From the NCBI GenBank assembly GCA_020432595.1, contig JAGQGA010000096.1, positions 1 to 12,275 on the forward strand: a stretch of DNA of 12,275 nt, given 5' to 3'. This document shows, one piece after another, positions 1 through 6,190 of this stretch. Under the pieces are notes generated by a model that worked only from the letters and a program-made list of their open reading frames with translations, did no database searches and had not been told where the DNA came from. Position numbers and translations under genes: made by a program. The DNA comes from Anaerolineales bacterium (lineage in GTDB: Bacteria > Chloroflexota > Anaerolineae > Promineifilales > Promineifilaceae). Positions within the stretch are counted from its first letter, which is position 1, and each line of letters begins with the position of its first letter.

Positions 1-15
1 GTTGCGCCATCGCGC

Positions 16-21
16 AGGAGG
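16..21 (+). promoter_or_regulatory. Shine-Dalgarno site deciding the UxaA start
   Basis: AGGAGG lies 7 bases before the ATG at 29. It makes that ATG a better start than the in-frame TTG at position 2. Confidence 0.8.
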
Positions 22-28
22 TCTGTCT

Positions 29-2749
29 ATGACCCATACCCAATCTTTGGCCGACGTGGGGCGGCTGCCAGCACCCGGCGACAACGTGGCGATTGCTGTG
101 CGGCGTTTAGAAGCAGGAACGGCCGTTTCCCACCCTCAAACGGCCGTTCAAACGTCACCATCGTCAGAGCAGCCGTTTGGCCACACCTTCACCCTCAGCC
201 ACACCCTGCTCGAAGGCCATCGCTTCGCCATCGCCCCCATTGCACCGGGCGACAATTTGCTCTCGTGGGGCTTGCCGTTTGGCGTGGCAATCGCCCCCAT
301 TGCGCCGGGCGATTACGTTGCCAATGCCGATATGCTGGAAGCGTTAAACGGCCGTTTTCTCGACTTCCCCATCCCCGCCACCCCCAACTTCCGCAACAAC
401 ATCCAGCCCTATCTGCTCAACGAAAGCCAGTTTCAGCCTAGCGAACAAGTTTCGTTATATGACGAACCACGTCATTTTATGGGCTACTGGCGCAGCCAGC
501 GGCGCGGCGTTGGCACCCGCAACATGGTTGTCATCCTCGGCACCAGCTCGCGCAGCGGCAGCTACGCCCAGCTGCTGGCCGAACGACTGGAGGGGCTGGC
601 CGATGGCTATGACAACATTGACGGCATTGCCGCCATTTCCCACACCGAAGGGGACGGCGACGACCCCATCAACAACTGGGATTTTGTCCTGCGGACGCTG
701 GCTGGGCTGGTAGTCCATCCCAACGTCGGCGCGGTGCTGATTGTGGACGGGGGCGGCGAGCAGGTCAACAATCGGGTGCTGCGCGACTTTATGAACCGCC
801 ACGACTACCCGCTGGATGAAGTTGTCCACCGCTTTGTTACTCTCACAGGCCATTTAGCGGCTGATTTGGCGGGCGGAACGGCCGTTATCAAATCCTGGCT
901 CCCCACCGTCAACCAAACCAGCCGCACCCCACAGCCGCTGTCCGCGCTCAACATCGCCCTCCAGTGCGGCGGCTCCGATGCTTTCTCTGGCGTGTCGGGT
1001 AACCCGCTGGCCGGAGCCGTGGCGCGGGAAATCATCCGCTACGGCGGCAACGCCTCCATTGCCGAAACCGACGAGCTGATTGGGGCTGAACCCTACATGC
1101 TGCAAAAAGTGCGCGATTGGCCCACGGCACAGCGATTTTTGCACTTTATCGAACAGTTTAAGGAGCGCGTAAGCTGGCACGGCAGCAGCGCCGAGGGCAA
1201 CCCATCCGGCGGCAACCGCTATCGCGGTCTCTACAACATCGCCCTCAAATCCATTGGCGCGGCCATGAAAAAAGCACCTGACCTGCGGCTCGACTACGCC
1301 ATTGATTACGCCGAACCGATGCGCCACCCCGGTTTTTACTTTATGAATACCCCCGGCAACGATTTGGAAAGCATTGCTGGGCAGGTCGCAGGTGGCGCCA
1401 ACGTCATTTTCTTTGTCACTGGCAACGGCTCCATCACCAATTTCCCCTTTGTCCCCACCATCAAGCTGGTCACAACCACCCTCCGCTTTGAGCGGCTGGC
1501 GCGGGAAATGGATGTCAACGCCGGAGCGTATCAAGACGGCCGTTCCATGGAATCGCTCTGTGCGGAGACGCTGGATTTGACGGTGGCGATTGCTTCCGGC
1601 CAACTGAGCCTGGGGGAAAAAGCGGGTCACGCGCAAATTTCGCTCTGGCGCAACTGGCGGCAAACGGATGGCAGCCAAACGGCCGTTCTGCTCAACGCCA
1701 CCCCACCCGACGGTCAGCCCCTCCCTGCCAAAAGCCACGATTTGCTGCCGGGCAACTGGGAATGGACGGCCGTTCGCACCCCCCACGGCCCCGCCACCGA
1801 CCAAGTTGGCCTTATCCTACCCACCAGCCTTTGCTCCGGCCAAATTGCCCGGCTGGGAGCGGAACATCTCAACCAGCAGGCCGACAAACACGGCCTGTCC
1901 CGCTTTGTCACCCTGGTTCACACCGAAGGGTGCGGCGTGGCGATGCCTACCGTGCGCGATCTTTACAACGAGACAATGGTCAGCTACATGACCCATCCCC
2001 TCGTTGGGCACGGCCTTTTTTTGGAGCATGGCTGCGAAAAAACCCACAACGACTACATGCGCCACCAGCTAATGGAGCGTGGCCGTGACCCAGAGCAGTT
2101 TGGCTGGGCCAGCGTGCAAGCGGACGGCGGCATCGGGGCTTCGATTGCCCACATGCGCCATTGGTTTGCGGGGCGGGAAACGGCCGTTTCTACCACTGAA
2201 CAAGCGGGATTGAACGCGCTGCGATTGGGCGTGCTGGCACAAGGCGACGTACCCGACACGGTGGCACAATCGCTGGCGCAGTTGGTGCGGACGGTAGTTA
2301 CGGCCGGCGGCACAGTGGTGCTGCCGCAGCGCAACAGCCTGCTCGATGGGTCGTTTTGGAGCCAGGTGAGTGAGGTTGAGGCAAAAGCAACGGTGGCATA
2401 TGGGCAAACGGCCGTTTCTTCCTGCCTCCACCTCATGGACACCCCCTCCCGCCACTGGACGGAAACCCTCACAGGTTTGGCCGCTACCGGTATAGAAATC
2501 ATCATTGCCTACCAGGCCAAGCGTCCCCAAGCTGCCCACCCGCTGGTGCCCGTGCTGCAAATCACACTTACCCAGCCCAGCCAACAAGCCGATTTTGACC
2601 TCGTTTTCACGGACGATCCTGACCAATGGACAACTCAACTGATGCGGCTTGTCCTCGATGCTGCCAGCCGCCGCTATACCCCTCGCCTTGCCGCGCAAAA
2701 GCTGGTTGACTTCCAGCTCACGCGGGGGCTGCTTGGGATTTCGACATAA
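29..2749 (+). CDS. Double-length UxaA-family (altronate/galactarate-type) dehydratase with internal duplication
   Basis: The family dehydrates sugar acids such as altronate and galactarate in the cytoplasm. The ATG at 29 is chosen because AGGAGG at 16-21 precedes it by 7 bases; an in-frame TTG at 2 has no such support. The product is 906 residues, against roughly 400-520 usual for the family. Order: SAF-like N-terminal domain (about 15-100, with two AIAPIAPGD repeats), a second domain opening with RGVGTRN (159-165), a C domain with CGGSD (313-317) and FVPTIK (474-479), then a second copy of both: ILPTSLCSGQIAR (596-608), HTEGCG (631-636), HGCE (667-670), and a shortened degenerate C domain (about 728-890). 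Copy A lacks the three cysteines of its second domain (R175, D209, G243 instead); copy B keeps them (C602, C635, C669) but reads AQGD at the CGGSD site. Comparison is with E. coli UxaA from memory. Family assignment is firm; the substrate is unknown. Confidence 0.88.
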   Translation: MTHTQSLADVGRLPAPGDNVAIAVRRLEAGTAVSHPQTAVQTSPSSEQPFGHTFTLSHTLLEGHRFAIAPIAPGDNLLSWGLPFGVAIAPIAPGDYVANADMLEALNGRFLDFPIPATPNFRNNIQPYLLNESQFQPSEQVSLYDEPRHFMGYWRSQRRGVGTRNMVVILGTSSRSGSYAQLLAERLEGLADGYDNIDGIAAISHTEGDGDDPINNWDFVLRTLAGLVVHPNVGAVLIVDGGGEQVNNRVLRDFMNRHDYPLDEVVHRFVTLTGHLAADLAGGTAVIKSWLPTVNQTSRTPQPLSALNIALQCGGSDAFSGVSGNPLAGAVAREIIRYGGNASIAETDELIGAEPYMLQKVRDWPTAQRFLHFIEQFKERVSWHGSSAEGNPSGGNRYRGLYNIALKSIGAAMKKAPDLRLDYAIDYAEPMRHPGFYFMNTPGNDLESIAGQVAGGANVIFFVTGNGSITNFPFVPTIKLVTTTLRFERLAREMDVNAGAYQDGRSMESLCAETLDLTVAIASGQLSLGEKAGHAQISLWRNWRQTDGSQTAVLLNATPPDGQPLPAKSHDLLPGNWEWTAVRTPHGPATDQVGLILPTSLCSGQIARLGAEHLNQQADKHGLSRFVTLVHTEGCGVAMPTVRDLYNETMVSYMTHPLVGHGLFLEHGCEKTHNDYMRHQLMERGRDPEQFGWASVQADGGIGASIAHMRHWFAGRETAVSTTEQAGLNALRLGVLAQGDVPDTVAQSLAQLVRTVVTAGGTVVLPQRNSLLDGSFWSQVSEVEAKATVAYGQTAVSSCLHLMDTPSRHWTETLTGLAATGIEIIIAYQAKRPQAAHPLVPVLQITLTQPSQQADFDLVFTDDPDQWTTQLMRLVLDAASRRYTPRLAAQKLVDFQLTRGLLGIST
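230..312 (+). repeat. Near-identical direct repeat inside the SAF-like domain
   Basis: Bases 230-252 and 290-312 are the same 23-base sequence with one difference (A244 against G304), offset by exactly 60 bases. They encode IAPIAPGD twice. SAF-type domains of the UxaA family have an internal pseudo-repeat at protein level, but near identity at the DNA level suggests recent duplication or gene conversion. Confidence 0.85.
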
Positions 2750-2760
2750 AAAATGGAGGA

Positions 2761-2808
2761 TTGGAGATTGGAGATTACAGAACGCAATCTCCAATCCCCA
2801 ATCTCCAA
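2761..2808. repeat. Intergenic inverted repeat, GGAGATT family (copy 1)
   Basis: Arms 2761-2776 and 2793-2808 pair over 16 bases with one A-C mismatch around a 16-base loop. The arms are built from the 7-base word GGAGATT, so other registers can also pair. It starts 11 bases after the UxaA stop and ends 8 bases before the LarA-like start. There is no clear T-run, so it is not a textbook terminator. Confidence 0.8.
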
Positions 2809-2816
2809 CCCATCTC

Positions 2817-4001
2817 ATGACAATGCCTGAACTCATTCCTGTTCAATGGAAATTACCGCAGGGAACGGCCGTTAATCCCATCACCGCCCTCGAAGCCGAA
2901 TGGACACGGCTAGAACTGGCCGCGCAAGTAGCCAGTAAACAAATTGCCATCGGCATTGGCAGCCGGGGCGTAGCTGAAATAGACACCATTGCCCGCACCC
3001 TGGTGCGACTGGTAGCCGAAAGCGGCGGCACCCCCTTTATCGTCCCTGCGATGGGCAGCCACGGCGGGGCCACCGCCAGCGGCCAAATTGAGGTGCTGGA
3101 TAGCCTGGGGGTCAGCGAAGCAACGATGGGCTGCCCCATCCGCGCCACCATGGAAACGGTGGTTTTGGGGGAAACAGCGCGGGGTATCCCGGTGCATTTT
3201 GACAAATTTGCCGCTGAAGCCGACGGGTTGATTGTTGCCAACCGGGTCAAAATCCACACCGACTTCCACGGCCTGCATGAAAGCGGGGTGGTGAAAATGT
3301 TGGGGATTGGGCTGGGGAAAGAGCGCGGGGCGACGCTGCTGCACAATTTTGGCGTGGTGGGGCTGCGCGACTATATGCCGGAAGTAACGGCCGTTATTCT
3401 GCAAAAAATCAACCTCATCGCCGGCATCGCCACCGTCGAAGACGGCACTCATCGCCCCGTCCATTTGCAAGCCATGCCAGCCAGCGAATTGCTGGCCGAA
3501 GAGCAAAAACTGCTCGATCTAGCCCGCAGCTATGCCCCACGCCTGCCCGTGGCCGACCTTGATCTGCTGATTGTGGAGGAAATGGGCAAGGAAATTAGCG
3601 GCACAGGGATGGACACCAACGTGATCGGCCGTTGGCGCATTGCCGGTGAGCCGGAGCCAGAATCGCCGCGCATCCGCGCCATTGTGGTGCTAAATTTAAC
3701 CGAAGCCTCGCACGGTAACTCGGTAGGCATTGGGCTGGCCGATTTCACCACCCGCCGCCTGCTGGACAAAATCAACTTTGACCATTTCACCACCAACACC
3801 TTCACCAGCGGCTTTTTAGAGCGGGGGCGACTGCCGCTGGTTTTCCCCAGCGACGAAGCGGCCATCAACGCCGCCCTCACCCACCTCTTCCGCCCCAATC
3901 CCCAAGACCGCCCCCACGCCCGCATCATGCGAATTCGCAACACGCTGGATTTGGGAACGGTGTGGGTGTCGCCAAATTTGGTTGATGAGATTGGGGATTA
4001 G
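2817..4001 (+). CDS. LarA-like (DUF2088) nickel-pincer-type hydroxyacid racemase/epimerase
   Basis: The LarA superfamily interconverts stereoisomers of 2-hydroxy acids using a nickel-pincer nucleotide; known members act on lactate, malate, other short hydroxy acids and gluconate. The 394-residue product has the N-terminal motif MGSHGGAT (79-86) and the block HTDFHGLHESGVVKMLG (147-163). K160 and H176 are 16 apart, like the cofactor lysine and nickel histidine of L. plantarum LarA (K184, H200 from memory), so I suggest K160 as the cofactor-binding residue. GTHRP also occurs further on. I place the start at ATG 2817; ATG 2823 is an alternative, and neither has a strong ribosome binding site. 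An in-frame extension back to 2649 would run through the UxaA coding end and the repeat, so I reject it. The gene lies 67 bases after the UxaA gene, so co-transcription is plausible. Its last codons (EIGD-stop) come from the adjacent repeat. Substrate unknown. Confidence 0.82.
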   Translation: MTMPELIPVQWKLPQGTAVNPITALEAEWTRLELAAQVASKQIAIGIGSRGVAEIDTIARTLVRLVAESGGTPFIVPAMGSHGGATASGQIEVLDSLGVSEATMGCPIRATMETVVLGETARGIPVHFDKFAAEADGLIVANRVKIHTDFHGLHESGVVKMLGIGLGKERGATLLHNFGVVGLRDYMPEVTAVILQKINLIAGIATVEDGTHRPVHLQAMPASELLAEEQKLLDLARSYAPRLPVADLDLLIVEEMGKEISGTGMDTNVIGRWRIAGEPEPESPRIRAIVVLNLTEASHGNSVGIGLADFTTRRLLDKINFDHFTTNTFTSGFLERGRLPLVFPSDEAAINAALTHLFRPNPQDRPHARIMRIRNTLDLGTVWVSPNLVDEIGD

Positions 4002-4059
4002 AGAATTGGAGATTGGTGAAGGTTCGCAATCTCTAATCTCCAATTCTCTAATCTCCAAT
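3990..4059. repeat. Intergenic inverted repeat, GGAGATT family (copy 2), shared by two convergent gene ends
   Basis: Arms 3990-4014 and 4035-4059 pair over 25 bases with one G-T wobble and a 20-base loop. The stop of the LarA-like gene (3999-4001) lies in the left arm and the stop of the GNAT gene (4048-4050, minus) in the right arm. Both proteins therefore end in Ile-Gly-Asp. Position between convergent genes suggests a two-way transcription end or RNA 3' protection, but there is no T-run. Confidence 0.87.
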
Positions 4060-4596
4060 TACCGAATACTTCAAAAACGGCTGCACCCCCTCCCACGCCG
4101 CCCGTTCTTCCTCATTGCGAATATCTGGCACAAAACCAAAGCTAAGGTAAAGGTTGAGAGCCGCAATACGGCCGGTGGCGGTGTCGAGACGGGCGGCTTG
4201 GTGGCCGAGTTGGTGCAGGCGTTGGCAAACGGCCGTTAACAACGGTTTCGCCAATCCTTTCCTTTGGTGATCAGGGTGAATGGCAACCCAGTGGACGCGG
4301 CCAATAACGGCATCGTCCCACCACGCGGAAGCGGTGCCAACCGGCTGGCCGTTTCCGTCGAGCAGGTAAAGTTGGCGTTGGGCAAGAACGGCCGTTTCCC
4401 GCCCAAAATCCCGCCAAAACGTCTCCTCCATCAGCCGATTAAACCGATCAGCCACCGCATGAATCGCCAACCAATGCACCTCATCCCCCGGCTCATACCA
4501 GCGCCAACGATACGGCTCCGGCAAGGCAAAATCAGGAACCCCATTCAGCGTCGGCCGCACCATCGCCACCGACACGTTTTGCGCCACAATATTCAT
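4048..4596 (-). CDS. GNAT-family N-acetyltransferase
   Basis: Predicted cytoplasmic acetyl-CoA-dependent acyltransferase of 182 residues. Motif A is visible as VHWVAIHPDHQRKGLAKPLL (101-120), with the Q-R-K-G-L-A loop that holds the CoA pyrophosphate, and motif B as LNLYLSFGFVPDI (147-159). The substrate cannot be inferred. The ATG at 4596 follows the upstream gene's stop by 6 bases, so it is read as the third gene of a MaoC-hypothetical-GNAT unit. Neither start has a good ribosome binding site; an in-frame ATG at 4563 (MVRPTLNG) resembles the usual beginning of related GNAT proteins and may be the real start. The gene holds two AACGGCCGTT palindromes, both read as Thr-Ala-Val, and its last residues and stop lie in the 3990-4059 inverted repeat. 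Confidence 0.85.
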   Translation of the reverse strand: MNIVAQNVSVAMVRPTLNGVPDFALPEPYRWRWYEPGDEVHWLAIHAVADRFNRLMEETFWRDFGRETAVLAQRQLYLLDGNGQPVGTASAWWDDAVIGRVHWVAIHPDHQRKGLAKPLLTAVCQRLHQLGHQAARLDTATGRIAALNLYLSFGFVPDIRNEEERAAWEGVQPFLKYSVIGD

Positions 4597-4602
4597 CTGG
4601 AT

Positions 4603-5010
4603 CTATAAAGGGTAGGCTTGTATACCTGCCCGCATCGCCCCTTCTATCGTCCCATCTACTTCCTCTGCGCCGGGGAAAAACCATTCGTCTGGATCATAAA
4701 AGTTGCGGCTGTGGCGGTAAATGGCAAACTCCCATTTGTCCATGTTGCCAGTCCATTTTAGGCGGCAGACTTGATACGGCCGTTCGAGTACCCAAATTCG
4801 ATGGAGATACAAATAATCTCCACGAAAGGCTACAACATAATCTCCTGACCTCTTTCCTACTTCATCTGATGTAGTCATCTTGCGGCCAAACAGCTGGGCA
4901 AAAAACGAACCACGCTTCGGAGGCAAAGGGTTGCCCTCATTGAATTTGGCAACAATAGCCTCGGCTTGCTGGCGAATTTCTGATGGAATTCCTTGTTTCC
5001 TACGAGCCAT
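4603..5010 (-). CDS. Conserved hypothetical protein, 135 residues
   Basis: I do not recognise a named domain. The N-terminus is basic and helical-looking (MARRKQGIPSEIRQQAEAIV), followed by a linker with RGSFFAQLFGRK. The C-terminal half is rich in aromatic residues, with WTGNMDKWEFAIYRHSR and YDPDEWFFPGAEEVDGTIEGA, and looks like a small soluble alpha/beta fold. There is no signal peptide or membrane segment. It starts at 5010 after an AAGGGG-type site and lies 17 bases after the MaoC stop and 6 bases before the GNAT start, so it is probably co-transcribed with both. I believe similar proteins occur in other Chloroflexota, but that is memory, not a search. Confidence 0.75.
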   Translation of the reverse strand: MARRKQGIPSEIRQQAEAIVAKFNEGNPLPPKRGSFFAQLFGRKMTTSDEVGKRSGDYVVAFRGDYLYLHRIWVLERPYQVCRLKWTGNMDKWEFAIYRHSRNFYDPDEWFFPGAEEVDGTIEGAMRAGIQAYPL

Positions 5011-5027
5011 ATTTTATTTCCCCTTGA

Positions 5028-5492
5028 TCATTCAGCCAGCAACACCAACGACAGCGTATCCGCCACCATCGCCGGTTTGTCCTCCCCCTCAATCTCCACC
5101 GTATTGCGTGTCTTAAGCAGCACCCGCCCTTTCCCCTTTGGCTCCACTGCCAGCAGCGTGACGCGGTTGCGAATACGCGAACCCACCTTCACCGGAGACA
5201 GAAAACGAACATAATCAGCCCCATAGTTAAACACCTGCAAAACCCCCGCCGGAATAATCCCCATTTCCCCATTAAACTTGGGCAGCAGCGACAGCGTGAG
5301 AAAGCCGTGGGCAATGGTTGCCCCCGACGGGCTAAACGCCTTCGCCTTCTCAACGTCTACATGAATCCACTGATGATCTTCGGTGCAGTCGGCAAACTGG
5401 TTGATGCGCTCCTGGTCAATCAACACCCAATCCGATACCCCCACTTCCTTTCCCACAAACTCCTGAATGTTTTCAAATGTATAAGTTGACAT
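5028..5492 (-). CDS. MaoC-like (R)-specific enoyl-CoA hydratase domain protein
   Basis: Single hot-dog fold hydratase of 154 residues, the usual length for NodN/PhaJ-like stand-alone proteins. The family adds water to trans-2-enoyl-CoA thioesters in fatty acid or polyhydroxyalkanoate metabolism. The hydratase-2 signature is visible as FADCTEDHQWIHVD (33-46), giving the Asp39/His44 pair as likely catalytic residues, followed by SGATIAHGFLTLSLLP (56-71) with the conserved His-Gly. GAGGAAGGT directly before the ATG at 5492 supports the start. It heads a compact unit with the hypothetical and GNAT genes. Its precise acyl-CoA substrate cannot be told from sequence. Confidence 0.87.
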   Translation of the reverse strand: MSTYTFENIQEFVGKEVGVSDWVLIDQERINQFADCTEDHQWIHVDVEKAKAFSPSGATIAHGFLTLSLLPKFNGEMGIIPAGVLQVFNYGADYVRFLSPVKVGSRIRNRVTLLAVEPKGKGRVLLKTRNTVEIEGEDKPAMVADTLSLVLLAE

Positions 5493-5577
5493 ACCTTCCT
5501 CACAAGGCCACTAGTAACCACCTGGTCGCTGATGACCAATTACAATAAGTTATCGTTTGTTACTAACTTAGCGATTT

Positions 5578-5611
5578 AGAAGTTCAACTTCTTCCGAGAA
5601 GTTGAACTTCT
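5578..5611. repeat. Perfect 15-bp hairpin with self-palindromic arms
   Basis: Arms AGAAGTTCAACTTCT (5578-5592) and AGAAGTTGAACTTCT (5597-5611) are exact reverse complements around TCCG. Each arm is itself a 7-1-7 palindrome, and the two differ only at the central base. No T-run follows on either strand. Confidence 0.85.
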
Positions 5612-5681
5612 TGCCGAACTTATTTCCAAACGATTACTAAGTTCTGACTTAGAGTTCTATCAAAGATAACTTTGGCGTTTC

Positions 5682-5716
5682 AAGATTGGTTCAATCTCCA
5701 AGATTGAACCAATCTT
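5682..5716. repeat. Perfect 16-bp hairpin with self-palindromic arms
   Basis: Arms 5682-5697 and 5701-5716 pair perfectly around CCA. The core AGATTGGTTCAATCT is a 6-3-6 dyad by itself. It lies 24 bases beyond the stop of the cyclotransferase-like gene on the minus strand and could shape its mRNA end, though no U-run follows. Confidence 0.85.
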
Positions 5717-5740
5717 ACCAAGTTCAAAATGGACAAACCC

Positions 5741-6190
5741 TTAATCAAGCGTCTCGCGCAGAGCAACCAACCTGGCTACATAGTCAGCAGCAAGATTATG
5801 TTCGCTTGCTCCCGCAATCATCCAATCAACATACCGCTTGGCTGGCTTGTATGGCCCACTTGGATTGGCAACGCGATAGAGATCACCATGATGCCACTGC
5901 CCATCTTCCCCCATCACCAAAAAGGTCTCGCGGGTATAGATCCCCTCAGGCACATTTTCCAAAATGTCGAGTGCCTCGATTTCTGCTTGATCAATATCGT
6001 AAAGAATGCCGTGAATGAGTTCCCCCGGTGTCTCGATAATGCTGCTGATGCCACCCTGTAGATCGGTTGAAAAGCGGCGAAATTCGAGGCGATAGTTAGG
6101 AATGTAAATACGCATGATAAATTTTGCGCTGGGACAATAATCCCGGAGGTAAGCCGTGAACATATTCGAGCCGTAAGCAATGTAGTTCAT
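5741..6190 (-). CDS. Gamma-glutamylcyclotransferase-like (AIG2/GGCT fold) protein
   Basis: The family forms 5-oxoproline from gamma-glutamyl amines or peptides. The 149-residue product starts MNYIAYGSNM, the substrate-loop signature YGSN (6-9), and has LDILENVPEGIYTRE (74-88), where E78 matches the catalytic glutamate position of human GGCT. Length fits the single-domain family; there is no signal peptide. The start overlaps the amidohydrolase stop as ATGA (6187-6190), which implies translational coupling and a shared process. Family members in bacteria have varied or unknown substrates, so the exact reaction is inference. Confidence 0.84.
   Translation of the reverse strand: MNYIAYGSNMFTAYLRDYCPSAKFIMRIYIPNYRLEFRRFSTDLQGGISSIIETPGELIHGILYDIDQAEIEALDILENVPEGIYTRETFLVMGEDGQWHHGDLYRVANPSGPYKPAKRYVDWMIAGASEHNLAADYVARLVALRETLD

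Larger units (their letters stand above)
5493..5740. promoter_or_regulatory. AT-rich, hairpin-rich gap upstream of the MaoC gene
   Basis: This 248-base gap between the cyclotransferase stop and the MaoC start holds no credible gene. It contains two perfect long hairpins (listed separately), a small dyad TGGTC/GACCA at 5523-5538, and an outer pair ATCGTTTG (5552-5559) / CAAACGAT (5627-5634) that encloses the first hairpin. A promoter for the MaoC unit should lie here, but I find no convincing -35/-10 pair. Confidence 0.5.

Noticed and set aside
854..1804. Long open frame on the minus strand inside the UxaA gene (also 2069-2836)
   Set aside because: Both lie opposite a well-supported gene, have no ribosome site or recognisable motif, and are explained by GC-rich codon use.
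2649..2816. Upstream extension of the LarA-like gene to 2649
   Set aside because: It would overlap the UxaA coding end by about 100 bases and read through the inverted repeat.
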